From an uncultured Oleispira sp. (GTDB taxonomy: Bacteria; Pseudomonadota; Gammaproteobacteria; Pseudomonadales; Oceanobacteraceae): 64,000 nt of DNA. The notes beneath the pieces are model-generated. The model was given only the letters and a program-made list of their open reading frames with translations. It searched no databases and was not told where the DNA came from. Positions 26,755-36,300 of the stretch are shown here, one piece after another (the stretch's first letter is position 1; each line of letters opens with the position of its first letter). Where the stretch lies: positions 31,442-95,441 of the forward strand of contig CAJXUD010000013.1 in assembly GCA_913061415.1 (NCBI GenBank). Reading direction: 5' to 3'. Position numbers and translations under genes: made by a program.

Positions 26755-27646
26755 CTCTGCCCCTAATAACCCCAAGCCTCAATGGTTAACGGTTCCTGCT
26801 CCAGCAAAGTTAAACCTAATGCTGCACATCACAGGCCAGCGCGCTGATGGTTATCATGAATTACAAACCATCTTCCAATTTTTAGAGTATGGCGACCAGC
26901 TCAGCTTTCAGTCGCGTAACGATAACGAATTAACCCTGACTCCAGAAATAGTCGGCGTAAATTTTGAAGATAATCTGATTATTAAGGCCGCTCGTAGCTT
27001 ACAAAATCACCCCAGCGCCAGTAATAAACAGTGCGGTGCGAATATTCGCTTAGAAAAAATATTACCGATGGGGGGAGGTTTGGGTGGTGGCAGTTCAGAT
27101 GCTGCAACAACAATTCTTGCCTTAAATTCTTTATGGGAACTCGGTTTAACATTAGAAGAATTAGCCGACTTAGGCATTAAACTAGGCGCCGACGTGCCAG
27201 TATTCATCAAGGGTCAAGCCTGCTGGGCAGAAGGCATAGGGGAAAAGATCACTCCGCTACCAGATCTAGTTGAAAACTGGTTCTTAGTAGCCTGTCCAAA
27301 CGCTCATTCAAATACCAAAGAAATTTTTTCGCATAAAGAGTTGACAAGGGACAGTGAGATCCTTAATATGCGCCACGCACTTGAGGGACAAGCAGCAAAC
27401 ACAGTTAGAAATGACTGTCAGTTAGTTGCAACGAAACTCAACCCTGAAATTGGTAAGACATTGAATTTGCTAAACAAATTCGGCTCTGCTAAGATGACGG
27501 GAACTGGAGCTTGTGTTTTCTTAAGCCTAGCTTCAGAGGACAAAGCAACGCAAGTTGCAAGTAAGCTTCCGGCTGAATTAGATATTTTTATTGCGAAAGG
27601 TACTAACCTTTCTTCTGCACATAAGGTATTATTCGGCTCCGTTTGA
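26747..27646 (+). CDS. ispE: 4-diphosphocytidyl-2-C-methyl-D-erythritol kinase
   Basis: 299 residues from ATG 26747. The frame is open further upstream but that would run through lolB. GHMP kinase of the MEP isoprenoid pathway. 'VPAPAKLNLMLHITGQRADGYHEL' region at the N-terminus (catalytic Lys in PAKLNL) and the ATP loop LPMGGGLGGGSSDAA are clear, then 'KLGADVPVFIKG' with the catalytic Asp. The end 'AKMTGTGACVF' is typical. It overlaps the lolB end by 8 bases. Confidence 0.95.
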   Translation: MNNSAPNNPKPQWLTVPAPAKLNLMLHITGQRADGYHELQTIFQFLEYGDQLSFQSRNDNELTLTPEIVGVNFEDNLIIKAARSLQNHPSASNKQCGANIRLEKILPMGGGLGGGSSDAATTILALNSLWELGLTLEELADLGIKLGADVPVFIKGQACWAEGIGEKITPLPDLVENWFLVACPNAHSNTKEIFSHKELTRDSEILNMRHALEGQAANTVRNDCQLVATKLNPEIGKTLNLLNKFGSAKMTGTGACVFLSLASEDKATQVASKLPAELDIFIAKGTNLSSAHKVLFGSV

Positions 27647-27667
27647 AAAAACGGTTTTAAAAAAAGT

Positions 27668-27742
27668 TGGGGTGTCGCCAAGCGGTAAGGCAACGGGTTT
27701 TGATCCCGTCATGCGCAGGTTCAAATCCTGCCACCTCAGCCA
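27668..27742 (+). tRNA. tRNA-Gln (anticodon TTG)
   Basis: 75 bases, starting TGGGGTG and ending with encoded GCCA. The acceptor stem pairs with CACCTCA (one G-U). The anticodon stem ACGGG/CCCGT holds loop TTTTGAT, giving anticodon TTG (reads CAA). The T arm contains GGTTCAAATCC. It closely resembles E. coli tRNA-Gln. It sits between ispE and prs, as in pseudomonads. Confidence 0.96.
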
Positions 27743-27787
27743 ACTTCTTTCTTATCCATTATTGAAAAAATCTAAAGGTGACCCATA

Positions 27788-28729
27788 GTGTCCAAACTGA
27801 TGGTATTTACCGGCAACGCCAATCCAAAATTAGCCAAGCTAGTCGTTGAACGTTTAGATATTCCAATGGGCGAAATGTCCGTAGGTAAATTCAGTGATGG
27901 TGAAATCACCGTTGAAATTGATGAAAATGTGCGTGGTAAAGACGTTTTTATTATTCAGCCAACCTGTACCCCAACCAACGATAACTTGATGGAACTTCTG
28001 CTAATGGCAGATGGTTTACGTCGTGCTTCTGCAGCTCGTATCACCGCTGTTGTTCCTTATTTCGGCTATGCACGCCAAGATCGTCGTCCTCGTAGTGCTC
28101 GTGTGCCAATTAGTGCCCGCGCAGTTGCTGACATGATGGTAGGTTCAGGTATCGATCGTGTACTAACGGTTGATTTACACGCCGACCAAATCCAGGGCTT
28201 TTTCAGTGTCCCTGTTGATAACGTATACGGTTCTCCAATTTTATTAGATGACATCGCTCGTCAGAAATACGAAGATTTAATCGTAGTTTCTCCAGACGTG
28301 GGGGGTGTTGTTCGCGCACGTGCTATCGCTAAACAGTTAAATGTTGATCTAGCGATTATTGATAAGCGTCGCCCAGAAGCCAACGTTGCCGAAATAATGA
28401 ACATTATCGGTGATGTTGAAGGTCGTACTTGTGTCTTAGTTGATGACATGGTCGATACTGCAGGCACTTTATGCCACGCAGCTACCGCATTAAAAGAACG
28501 TGGTGCTAAAAGCGTTGTTGCTTATTGTACTCACCCTGTTCTATCTGGCCCAGCCATTGATCGTTTGAAAGCTTCTGCTCTTGATGAGTTAGTCGTAACC
28601 GATACGATTCCATTGTCTGCCGCCGCACAAAAATCTGGCCGCGTTCGTCAACTGACAATCGCTGGTCTATTAGCTGAATCGATTCGCCGTGTTAATAACG
28701 AAGAATCAATCAGCGCAATGTTTAGATAA
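27788..28729 (+). CDS. prs: ribose-phosphate pyrophosphokinase
   Basis: 313 residues from a GTG start with AAAGGTG ten bases upstream. It makes PRPP from ribose-5-phosphate and ATP. Motifs: '[20 protein letters not shown]', '[18 protein letters not shown]' (ATP loop), '[12 protein letters not shown]', and the PRPP site '[13 protein letters not shown]'. Length and end (NEESISAMF) match E. coli Prs. A hairpin with T-run follows at 28839. Confidence 0.97.
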   Translation: MSKLMVFTGNANPKLAKLVVERLDIPMGEMSVGKFSDGEITVEIDENVRGKDVFIIQPTCTPTNDNLMELLLMADGLRRASAARITAVVPYFGYARQDRRPRSARVPISARAVADMMVGSGIDRVLTVDLHADQIQGFFSVPVDNVYGSPILLDDIARQKYEDLIVVSPDVGGVVRARAIAKQLNVDLAIIDKRRPEANVAEIMNIIGDVEGRTCVLVDDMVDTAGTLCHAATALKERGAKSVVAYCTHPVLSGPAIDRLKASALDELVVTDTIPLSAAAQKSGRVRQLTIAGLLAESIRRVNNEESISAMFR

Positions 28730-28798
28730 GTCCAACTTAGATAAACATACTTTAGATAAGCAAACGTCGTTAAGACATTTGTTATCGACAGTTTCACG

Positions 28799-28827
28799 TT
28801 GAAGAGTTTGGTCGCAAAACTCTTCAA
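28799..28827 (+). promoter_or_regulatory. strong hairpin in the prs-rplY intergenic region
   Basis: A perfect 11-bp stem (TTGAAGAGTTT / AAACTCTTCAA) with a 7-base loop GGTCGCA and no T-run. It is upstream of rplY and could be part of an L25 leader, a processing site, or a 3' stabiliser of prs mRNA. Its role is unresolved. Confidence 0.45.
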
Positions 28828-28838
28828 CATATAGAGAA

Positions 28839-28867
28839 CCTCAAGGGTATTTTGCCCTTGGGGTTTT
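28839..28867 (+). terminator. terminator or attenuator between prs and rplY
   Basis: A 9-bp stem CCTCAAGGG / CCCTTGGGG (one G-T pair) with a 7-base loop, then TTTT. It is 110 bases after prs and 78 bases before rplY. Confidence 0.7.
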
Positions 28868-28944
28868 CTGCACTTAGTCGCACATAGCTTTAACAATCAT
28901 GTTAAGCATGCAAGCGGCTTTATATATAAAGAAAGGTAGTTACC

Positions 28945-29583
28945 ATGTCTGATTTAACATTGAACGCAGAACTTCGCGAAGTAGTAGGGAAAGGTGCGAG
29001 CCGCCGCCTACGTCGTTTAGAAGGTCTAGTTCCAGCAATTATTTATGGCGGAAAAACTGGCGGCAACGCTCGTAAGCCAACCAACATCACGTTGAAAGAT
29101 AATGAGTTGAAGAAAGCTTTAGAAAACGAAGCTTACTACAGCAGCATCATCACTTTGAACATTGGTGATAAGACTGAGCAAGTTGTATTGAAAGATATGC
29201 AGCGTCACCCTGCTCGTAACGACGTTATGCACGCTGATTTCCTTCGCGTAAGCAAAGCGACTATCATTAAGTCTTCTCTTCCAATTCACTTCATCAATGA
29301 AGATGTTTGCCCAGCCGTTAAAACTGGCGGTGCTAAGATCAACCACCAGATGACTAGTATTGACGTTATCTGTGCAGCGGGCGATCTTCCTGAGTTCATC
29401 GAAATCGATCTTGCTGAAACAGTTGCGGGTGAAGTAATTCACTTGTCTGACATCAAGTTCCCTAAAGGCGTTGAGTCTTTAGCATTGTCTCATGGTGAAG
29501 ATCACGATACAGCGGTTGTTTCTTTGTTTACTCCTAAAGGTGTAGCTGAAGACGACGCTGAAGATGCAGCTGGCGAAGAGTAA
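28945..29583 (+). CDS. rplY: 50S ribosomal protein L25, long CTC form
   Basis: 212 residues. The N-terminal L25 domain (about 1-95) binds 5S rRNA; the C-terminal CTC domain (about 100-190) is absent from E. coli L25 (94) but usual in pseudomonads. 'LNAELREVVGKGASRRLRR' and 'VPAIIYGG' are the family start. The acidic Glu/Asp/Ala tail (EDDAEDAAGEE) is typical. AAAGGTAG precedes the ATG. It is followed by a strong terminator. Confidence 0.96.
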   Translation: MSDLTLNAELREVVGKGASRRLRRLEGLVPAIIYGGKTGGNARKPTNITLKDNELKKALENEAYYSSIITLNIGDKTEQVVLKDMQRHPARNDVMHADFLRVSKATIIKSSLPIHFINEDVCPAVKTGGAKINHQMTSIDVICAAGDLPEFIEIDLAETVAGEVIHLSDIKFPKGVESLALSHGEDHDTAVVSLFTPKGVAEDDAEDAAGEE

Positions 29584-29635
29584 TCTTCTTTCTCTAAAGC
29601 ACAGCCACTAGGTTGTTAGCCCACAGAGAAAACAG

Positions 29636-29667
29636 TAAAAAGGGCTCATTTATGAGCCCTTTTTTGT
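29636..29667 (+). terminator. rplY terminator
   Basis: AAAAAGGGCTCA, a TTTA loop, TGAGCCCTTTTTT: a perfect stem with a T-run 50 bases after rplY. Confidence 0.93.
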
Positions 29668-29745
29668 ATCAACGCTTTTATCTTATTAAAGCGCATACAA
29701 ATAAACATACTCGATCATGCTAAAGACTAAACTGAAGACAATACG

Positions 29746-30330
29746 ATGAGCAAAATTAAACTCATAGTCGGTCTGGGTAACCCAGGTTCTGAATACGAAG
29801 CGACTCGCCACAATGCTGGTGCTTGGTTTATTTCAGAGATTGCTCGCGCTTATAATATCTCCTTAAAAGCCGATAAGAAATTTTATGGTATCAGCGGCCA
29901 GGGACGTATTGACGGTCATGATGTCTGGTTATTATTTCCAACAACCTACATGAATGACAGCGGTAAAGCAGTACAAGCATTAGCTAATTTTTACAAAATT
30001 AACGCCGAAGAAATTTTAGTCGCCCACGATGAGTTAGACTTACCGTCTGGCGTCGCGAAATTAAAAACCGGTGGTGGTCACGGTGGCCAGAATGGCTTAC
30101 GTGATATCATTGCTTGCTTAGGCAATAATAAAGACTTTCATCGTCTGCGTATTGGCATTGGCCATCCAGGTGATAAAAGCCAAGTGACTGGGCACGTACT
30201 AGGTCGACCCAGCGCTACAGAAAAAACACAAATGGACGCGACCATTGATGAAGCCAGTCGCGTACTGCCCGATGCCATAAAAGGTGATTGGGGCAAAGCC
30301 ATGAATAGACTTCATACTTTTAAAGCATAA
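29746..30330 (+). CDS. pth: peptidyl-tRNA hydrolase
   Basis: 194 residues. It recycles peptidyl-tRNAs that drop off ribosomes. '[20 protein letters not shown]' carries Asn12 and the catalytic His22; '[11 protein letters not shown]' holds the conserved Asp, and '[13 protein letters not shown]' the tRNA-contact loop. Length matches E. coli Pth (194). It is separated from rplY by a terminator, so it has its own promoter, and precedes ychF by 58 bases. Confidence 0.96.
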   Translation: MSKIKLIVGLGNPGSEYEATRHNAGAWFISEIARAYNISLKADKKFYGISGQGRIDGHDVWLLFPTTYMNDSGKAVQALANFYKINAEEILVAHDELDLPSGVAKLKTGGGHGGQNGLRDIIACLGNNKDFHRLRIGIGHPGDKSQVTGHVLGRPSATEKTQMDATIDEASRVLPDAIKGDWGKAMNRLHTFKA

Positions 30331-30388
30331 TAATCGCTCACCGATTATTTATTGCGAACAAATAGCTAAACAAATATAGGACATCACG

Positions 30389-31480
30389 ATGGGTTTTAAA
30401 TGCGGAATCGTTGGTCTACCCAACGTAGGTAAATCGACTCTTTTTAACGCACTGACAAAAGCCGGCATTGGCGCAGAAAACTTCCCTTTCTGCACCATCG
30501 AGCCTAACTCAGGCATGGTGCCTATGCCAGACGCACGTCTTGATGCACTAGCAGAAATCGTTAAGCCAGAACGTGTATTAGCAACCACGATGGAATTTGT
30601 TGATATTGCTGGTTTAGTTGAAGGCGCATCAAAAGGTGAGGGCCTAGGTAACCAGTTCTTAGCCAACATTCGTGAAACCGATGCCATCGCTCACGTTGTA
30701 CGCTGCTTTGAAGATGAAAACGTTATTCACGTAGCCAACAAAATCTCTCCTGCTGACGATGTTGATATCATCAATACTGAATTAATCTTGGCTGACCTTG
30801 AGTCTTGCGAAAAGCAATTACAGCGCGTTACTCGCGTTGCTAAAGGCGGCGCTAAAGATGCGGTACAGCAAAAAGGCTTATTAGAAAAATTGGTAGCTCA
30901 TTTAAGCGACGGTTTACCGGCTCGCACATTGGTTAAAGAAGATGGCGACTACGCTCTTTTTGACCAGTTCCACCTGATAACACTGAAGCCAGTAATGTAC
31001 ATCGCGAACGTCAGTGAAGATGGTTTTGAGAACAACCCTCATCTTGATACCGTACGCGAAATTGCCGCATCTGATCAAGCAGTAGTCGTTGCTGTATGTA
31101 ACCAGATTGAAGCTGAAATTTCTGAACTTGATGACGATGAGAAAAAAGAATTTTTAGACGACATGGGTATGGAAGAAGCCGGTCTTGATCGTGTAATTCG
31201 TGCAGGTTACGAACTATTAGGTTTACAGACGTATTTCACTGCAGGCGTTAAAGAAGTGCGTGCATGGACAGTACCAGTAGGCGCTACGGCTCCTAATGGC
31301 GCTGGCGTCATTCACACCGATTTCGAAAAAGGTTTTATTCGCGCAGAAGTAATCGCCTATGAAGATTTCATTCAATACAAGGGTGAAGCCGGCGCAAAAG
31401 ATGCGGGAAAATGGCGCTTAGAAGGTAAAGAATATTTGATTAAAGACGGCGATGTGATGCATTACCGTTTTAACGTTTAA
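30389..31480 (+). CDS. ychF: ribosome-binding ATPase YchF
   Basis: 363 residues, an Obg-family protein. The P-loop is GLPNVGKST (9-17) and switch II is '[19 protein letters not shown]'. The usual NKxD is replaced by NVSE (207-210), which explains ATP rather than GTP preference. A TGS-like C-terminal end is present ('[17 protein letters not shown]'). The pth-ychF order is widely conserved. Confidence 0.96.
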   Translation: MGFKCGIVGLPNVGKSTLFNALTKAGIGAENFPFCTIEPNSGMVPMPDARLDALAEIVKPERVLATTMEFVDIAGLVEGASKGEGLGNQFLANIRETDAIAHVVRCFEDENVIHVANKISPADDVDIINTELILADLESCEKQLQRVTRVAKGGAKDAVQQKGLLEKLVAHLSDGLPARTLVKEDGDYALFDQFHLITLKPVMYIANVSEDGFENNPHLDTVREIAASDQAVVVAVCNQIEAEISELDDDEKKEFLDDMGMEEAGLDRVIRAGYELLGLQTYFTAGVKEVRAWTVPVGATAPNGAGVIHTDFEKGFIRAEVIAYEDFIQYKGEAGAKDAGKWRLEGKEYLIKDGDVMHYRFNV

Positions 31481-31501
31481 TCTATTTTTCTTGCATAAAT
31501 G

Positions 31502-31536
31502 AAGGCCGCTTTATTTTAAATCAAGCGGCCTTTTTT
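31502..31536 (+). terminator. ychF terminator
   Basis: AAGGCCGCTT pairs perfectly with AAGCGGCCTT across an 11-base loop, followed by TTTTTT, 22 bases after the ychF stop. Confidence 0.9.
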
Positions 31537-31544
31537 GGTTTTGA

Positions 31545-32786
31545 CTAGATCTTTTTATTCGCTTTAAAGCGCTCAAGCTCTGCATCTTCAATGGCTTTTT
31601 TCTCATCAGCCAACATTTCTTCAGCCGTTTTCTCTAACGACAAGCCTTCAAAGCCAGACGGTTCTTTGGAGCTCGATTTATCCGGTTGATGACTGGGTGA
31701 CTCACCAGCCTCTTCTCTTTCTGCTAGTTTGATACGTAAGCGTAAGTTGTTGGCCGAGTCTGCATTTTTTAGGGCTTCTTCCAAGCTCACCTTTCCACTT
31801 TGATGCAATTTAAAGAGTGCAGCATCAAAGGTTTGCATACCCAAAGTTTCCGATTTCGCCATAATTTCTTTAATCGAATCTATATCACCTTTATAGATGA
31901 GGTCCTGAATCGTTTTTGTTCCAAGCAATACCTCAACCGCAGCAACCCGCTTATTATCGATCGTGGGCACGAGTCGCTGAGAGACAATGGCCTGCACATT
32001 CAAACCAAGGTCTTGCAAAATTTGAGCATGGCGCTCAGAAGGGAAGAAGTTAATGATACGATCTAATGCTTGGTTGGCGTTATTAGCATGCAAAGTAGAG
32101 ATGGCTAAGTGCCCTGTTTCAGCGAAAGCCAAAGCATGCTCCATCGTTTCAGCATCTCGAATCTCACCAATCAAAATCACATCAGGGGCTTGGCGCAAGG
32201 TATTTTTCAACGCAGCATGGAACGACTTAGTATCAACGCCCACTTCACGCTGATTGATAATCGATTTTTTATGGTTATGAACAAATTCTACAGGGTCTTC
32301 AATAGTGATGATATGACCTGCAGACGTCGCATTACGGTGATCAATTAATGATGCGAGCGAGGTCGATTTACCGGACCCCGTCCCCCCGACAAACAAAATC
32401 AGCCCTCGCTTAGAGGTAATCACCTGTTTCAATACTTCGGGCAAGCCTAAATCATCAAATTTAGGGATATCCGTCACGATATTACGAGCAACTACCGAAA
32501 CTTCATTGCGCTGGCGAAACATATTCAAACGAAAGCGCCCTACTCCAGGTAGGCTAATCGCCATATTGAGCTCTAATTCTTGTTCAAACTCTTTTTTCTG
32601 ATCGGCATCCATGACCCCACTAATCATCTCTGAGATCTGCCCTGGCTTGAGCGGCTCCTTACTCAGCGGCTTAAGAACCCCTTGGAATTTACCACTAGGT
32701 GGCGCCCCCGTGCTGAGATACAGGTCTGAGCCATCGTGTTTAGCAAGAATTTCCAGATATTTTTTAATAGGCATAACAGGGTCCAC
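31545..32786 (-). CDS. pilU: PilT/PilU-type pilus retraction ATPase
   Basis: 413 residues from GTG 32786; ATG 32774 (MPIKKYL) is an alternative giving 409. Neither has a clear ribosome site. Walker A is GGTGSGKST, with 'DPVEFVHNHKKSIINQREVG' and 'RQAPDVILIGEIRD' (Walker B) next and 'AISTLHANNA' (His box). The C-terminal extension of about 50 residues rich in Glu, Ser and Lys, and the start 'LEILAKHDGSDLYLSTGAPP', fit PilU better than PilT. It stands alone here; PilT is not in the window. Confidence 0.82.
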   Translation of the reverse strand: MDPVMPIKKYLEILAKHDGSDLYLSTGAPPSGKFQGVLKPLSKEPLKPGQISEMISGVMDADQKKEFEQELELNMAISLPGVGRFRLNMFRQRNEVSVVARNIVTDIPKFDDLGLPEVLKQVITSKRGLILFVGGTGSGKSTSLASLIDHRNATSAGHIITIEDPVEFVHNHKKSIINQREVGVDTKSFHAALKNTLRQAPDVILIGEIRDAETMEHALAFAETGHLAISTLHANNANQALDRIINFFPSERHAQILQDLGLNVQAIVSQRLVPTIDNKRVAAVEVLLGTKTIQDLIYKGDIDSIKEIMAKSETLGMQTFDAALFKLHQSGKVSLEEALKNADSANNLRLRIKLAEREEAGESPSHQPDKSSSKEPSGFEGLSLEKTAEEMLADEKKAIEDAELERFKANKKI

Positions 32787-32906
32787 TTTTTCTAGCCAGT
32801 CGCGTCAGAAATGACGAGGTCTAAAAAAAGCTTAGCAGGCCCTGCTTATTTAGCCGCTTAATTCCTCATCCGATTTGTTGAGAAATGTAGCCTTATACTT
32901 GCTAGA

Positions 32907-33671
32907 TTATGCTGGGTTATCAATATCTATAAAGCACACTTCAACATCAAACTTCGCTGCCAAGTGCTCACCCAATGCTTTTGCACCATAACGCTCGGTC
33001 GCGTGATGCCCTGCGGCAAAAAAGTGCGTTCCTGTTTCAACGGCAAGGTGATGACTTGGCTCTGAAACTTCCCCGGTTAAATATGCATCCACACCTGCAT
33101 CAACCGCATATTGCATATAGCCCTGCGCGCCGCCAGTACACCATGCAATGCTTTCAATCATCTGCTCGTTATCTAGCCCAAGATGTAAGGGTTCACGCTG
33201 CAAACACTGTTCTAGCCACGCAGAAAAATCACGAGCAGTCATAGGCTTCGGCAAACGTCCAATGAGCCCTGGAACAGAAGGATCCGTCGGGCTAAGTCCT
33301 GATTCAATCGTCAAACCCAATACTTTGGCCAGCTGAGCGTTATTGCCCAATTCAGAATGATTATCTAACGGCAGGTGATAGGCAATGAGACTAATATCAT
33401 GCGCTAACAGTGTCTGAATACGCTTCTTTTTAATGCCCGTCAGGCATTCGTTCTCACCCCGCCAAAAGTAGCCATGATGTACCAATATCGCGTCAGCTTT
33501 CTCAGCAATGGCGGCATCGATTAACGCTTGGCTTGCAGTCACACCGGTAACGATCTTGTTAATCTCTGACGCACCTTCAATCTGCAGGCCATTAGGGCAA
33601 TAATCTTTGCACTTTTCTGGCTGCAATACACTATTAAGGTACTGCATTAAATCGATACGTTTTATACTCAT
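32907..33671 (-). CDS. ybgI: Nif3-like dinuclear metal centre protein
   Basis: 254 residues from ATG 33671 (MSIKRI), which has TAGGA at good spacing; the longer frame to 33695 would overlap the protease gene on the other strand. 'DYCPNGLQIEG', 'ILVHHGYFWRGE' (metal His pair), 'YHLPLDNH' and the C-terminal 'FFAAGHHATERYGAKALG' (metal His) define the YbgI/NIF3 family, which forms hexameric rings. Its biochemical role remains unclear. Confidence 0.9.
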   Translation of the reverse strand: MSIKRIDLMQYLNSVLQPEKCKDYCPNGLQIEGASEINKIVTGVTASQALIDAAIAEKADAILVHHGYFWRGENECLTGIKKKRIQTLLAHDISLIAYHLPLDNHSELGNNAQLAKVLGLTIESGLSPTDPSVPGLIGRLPKPMTARDFSAWLEQCLQREPLHLGLDNEQMIESIAWCTGGAQGYMQYAVDAGVDAYLTGEVSEPSHHLAVETGTHFFAAGHHATERYGAKALGEHLAAKFDVEVCFIDIDNPA

Positions 33672-33781
33672 AAAAAATCCTAGTCGGTATGGCAAGCATA
33701 AATAAAGTACACTCTTTAAATACAGAATACGCTCTAAATAATGTACACCTTAAAAAAGCACCCCTAAGCGGTAGAGATGCA

Positions 33782-34951
33782 ATGCAACAATCACAAAATT
33801 GGTTAACTGTTTATTTAATTCCGGTCTTACTCGGGCTAATTATTGCCTTATTAATAATATTGATCAAACCTGATTGGTTTCCACAGATTCGCCCTACTTT
33901 GCAATACGCGACAAACCTTGCTCCAACCAGCGTCATACCCGCACCACACACAACCGATCGCACAGGCCCTGTGAGTTACTCTGGCGCAGTAAAAATAGCA
34001 GCTCCTGCCGTTGTTAACGTTTTCACTCAACGCATCATCAAGCAGCAACAGCACCCGCTGTTAAATAATTCTTTTTTACGCCGTTTTTTTGATACCGAAC
34101 CCACTGAGCGTATGCAATCAAGCCTCGGGTCAGGGGTAATTATGAACCCTGATGGCTATATTTTAACCAATCATCACGTTATCGAGGGTGCCTCTGAAAT
34201 TAAAATATCAATGCACGATGGCCGTGAAATTCCAGCAACCTTGATTGGCAGCGATGCAGAAGTCGATTTAGCCGTATTAAAAATTAACCTAAGTGATTTA
34301 CCGTATATTCGAATCGCCGAGCAAGCCCCACTCAGCATCGGCGATGTGGTATTAGCCATCGGCAATCCTTTTGGCGTTGGTCAAACGGTCACCATGGGCA
34401 TTGTCAGCGCAATGGGGCGCAATCAGCTGGGATTAAATACCTACGAAGATTATATTCAAACAGATGCTGCGATTAACCCAGGAAATTCTGGCGGTGCACT
34501 GATCAATCCATTTGGAGAGTTAGTGGGTATTAACTCCGCAATTTATTCTAAATCGGGAGGGTCGCAAGGTATTGGGTTTGCCATTCCCGCCAACAGTGCA
34601 GCACAAGTATTGGCCGACATCACACAATTTGGCCAGACCATACGCGGTTGGATGGGCATCGAAGTTCAAGAAGCCAGCCCAGCACTGTTAACCAGCCTCG
34701 AACTACCCACCGCACTAGAAGGTTTAATCGTTACGGGTTTGGCGTTAAACGGCCCTGCACAGCAGTCTGGTTTAATGATTGGAGATATCATTACCTCGCT
34801 TAATGACTTACCCAGCGAAAATGCTAAATCGGCGATGAATCAAATAGCAGCCTTACGCCCTGGTGAAAATATAAGCATAGAATTTATACGCTCAGGTCGT
34901 TTACAAAGCACCGTTGCGATCGCAGGAAAAAGAGAAAAACCGAGCAAATAA
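33782..34951 (+). CDS. algW: DegS/AlgW-type periplasmic serine protease
   Basis: 389 residues from ATG 33782 (MQQSQNW). The frame is open back to 33689, but those 31 residues are polar and unlike the family. One N-terminal membrane anchor (about 8-29), then a trypsin-like domain with His132 (NHHVI), Asp162 (DLAVLK) and Ser236 (GNSGGAL), then one PDZ domain (about 285-385). A single PDZ plus membrane anchor is the DegS/AlgW pattern, an inner-membrane stress sensor that cuts the anti-sigma factor RseA/MucA. It is divergent from the Nif3-like gene. Confidence 0.88.
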   Translation: MQQSQNWLTVYLIPVLLGLIIALLIILIKPDWFPQIRPTLQYATNLAPTSVIPAPHTTDRTGPVSYSGAVKIAAPAVVNVFTQRIIKQQQHPLLNNSFLRRFFDTEPTERMQSSLGSGVIMNPDGYILTNHHVIEGASEIKISMHDGREIPATLIGSDAEVDLAVLKINLSDLPYIRIAEQAPLSIGDVVLAIGNPFGVGQTVTMGIVSAMGRNQLGLNTYEDYIQTDAAINPGNSGGALINPFGELVGINSAIYSKSGGSQGIGFAIPANSAAQVLADITQFGQTIRGWMGIEVQEASPALLTSLELPTALEGLIVTGLALNGPAQQSGLMIGDIITSLNDLPSENAKSAMNQIAALRPGENISIEFIRSGRLQSTVAIAGKREKPSK

Positions 34952-35110
34952 ACACTTGCAAATTTTCAAACTAGACAATCAAACGTAATAATATTTTTTT
35001 TGCAAAAAAAGTCCGGATATTCGCTAGAAATTACAATATTGGCCTAGTCTTTTTCGTTCGGTCGATTAGAATGCTCAACCTTTTTTCCTATCCAAGATTT
35101 GAGAAGTATT

Positions 35111-35668
35111 TTGATTGTTTTTACTATTACCAATGATGTAACCGACGAAGTCTATGTTGGAACGACCAAAGATAGCGTTGAAGAGCGCTGGAAACAATAC
35201 CAAGAAGCCGCACAATTAGATCATACCGCTGCTCGCTTATTTAAAGATATACGCGACTTTGGGGCCAAAAGTTTCACCGCCTCTGAATATGCCGTTGCTT
35301 TTGATAGAGAAGACTTAAAAGATTTATTCGAAGAAGCCATGGACGAGCACCAAGGCACTAGCTTAGTCGGCGTTAAAACGACCAAGCCAAAACCGATCAA
35401 GGTAGCTGCACCTAAAAAGGCCGTGGCTAAAAAACCAACCGCCTCAAAAACAAGTGGCGGCCCAGTAACGACTAAATTAGTTAAACCAAAGGTTTCCTCG
35501 GGTCGCACAAACTCCGCCGCAAAAGAACGCGCTATCAAAGAAGCCATCGCTGAAGAAAAAGCAGAGCGCGAAGCGATAAAACTCGCCAAAGCCGCTGCAG
35601 AAGCAAAAGAGATGCGCGAGATTATGGCCCGACTAGATAACCGAGGCTCAACGCTTAAAAAGCGATAG
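35111..35668 (+). CDS. GIY-YIG-like protein with Lys/Ala-rich tail
   Basis: 185 residues from TTG 35111; a TTG at 35099 is in the same frame, and GAGAAG lies before the chosen one. The first 90 residues look like a divergent GIY-YIG nuclease fold: 'DEVYVGTTKDSVEERWKQYQEAA', 'LFKDIRDFGAKSF', then an acidic helix. The C-terminal half is basic and Ala-rich (PKKAVAKKPTASK), like a nucleic-acid-binding tail, and ends in a helical Glu/Lys/Ala stretch. It resembles phage-type GIY-YIG proteins. Catalytic competence is uncertain. Confidence 0.6.
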   Translation: MIVFTITNDVTDEVYVGTTKDSVEERWKQYQEAAQLDHTAARLFKDIRDFGAKSFTASEYAVAFDREDLKDLFEEAMDEHQGTSLVGVKTTKPKPIKVAAPKKAVAKKPTASKTSGGPVTTKLVKPKVSSGRTNSAAKERAIKEAIAEEKAEREAIKLAKAAAEAKEMREIMARLDNRGSTLKKR

Positions 35669-35683
35669 GCCTTAGCGTTAAAT

Positions 35684-35731
35684 CTACAGAATATAAACAG
35701 CTGTTTTGTTAACGGCTTTTATATTCTGTAG
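35684..35731. terminator. long perfect hairpin after the GIY-YIG-like gene
   Basis: CTACAGAATATAAA pairs over 14 bp with TTTATATTCTGTAG across a 20-base loop that itself can pair weakly. It starts 16 bases after the stop codon and has no T-run on either side. It may act as a terminator or mRNA stabiliser for both convergent genes. Confidence 0.5.
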
Positions 35732-35762
35732 CTTCACATATTCCAAGAATGAGTTAATCAGC

Positions 35763-36158
35763 CTAATACTGAAGCGTACTGACATTCTCTCGGAAATAGT
35801 CAATCTGCCCCCCTAGTTCATGAGAAACAATATAAGTTCGGCTCTGTACATCTTTTTTAGCCAAACCATACCAAAAGGACTGGTCAAATGTGGTGATGTA
35901 CCACCCCTCTCCTAATGGCTCAGAGCTCAGGGTATTAATAACCGTTCCTCTCGGAAATATTTCCTCACCGAGTCGTGTTAATACCGCTATAAAATCACTT
36001 TTATTCGTACATTGCTGCCAGTCAGTATTGGCATCATCTTTGTAGTGGTCAATCCGTAAATCAATATCATCGGCGACCAAATCAAGTAATGACATATCCC
36101 CTTGCTCAAACCGATTCAGTAATTGATGAATTGCGATATCACCCTGTCGTTCAATCAT
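35763..36158 (-). CDS. NTF2-like (SnoaL-type) protein
   Basis: 131 residues. N-terminal helices followed by a curved sheet ('GTVINTLSSEPLGEGWYITTFDQSFWYG') suggest the cone-shaped NTF2-like fold used by small isomerases, hydrolases and binding proteins. It has no signal peptide. It is divergent from the LysR-type regulator starting at 36301, which may control it. The substrate is unknown. Confidence 0.55.
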   Translation of the reverse strand: MIERQGDIAIHQLLNRFEQGDMSLLDLVADDIDLRIDHYKDDANTDWQQCTNKSDFIAVLTRLGEEIFPRGTVINTLSSEPLGEGWYITTFDQSFWYGLAKKDVQSRTYIVSHELGGQIDYFRENVSTLQY

Positions 36159-36300
36159 TTTTATCTATCCCTTGCTTTTCAAAAATCAACTCGATAAAAC
36201 AGCTTGATAAACCAATGTCTTTATCGATAAGACATCAGACTAGCAATAGAGAAAGTATAGATATAATATTGTTTATATTATTCATGCATAGGTATTTTAT

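Noticed and set aside
29119..29442. 107-residue minus-strand frame inside rplY
   Set aside because: Antisense shadow of a strongly codon-biased gene; no ribosome site or family features.
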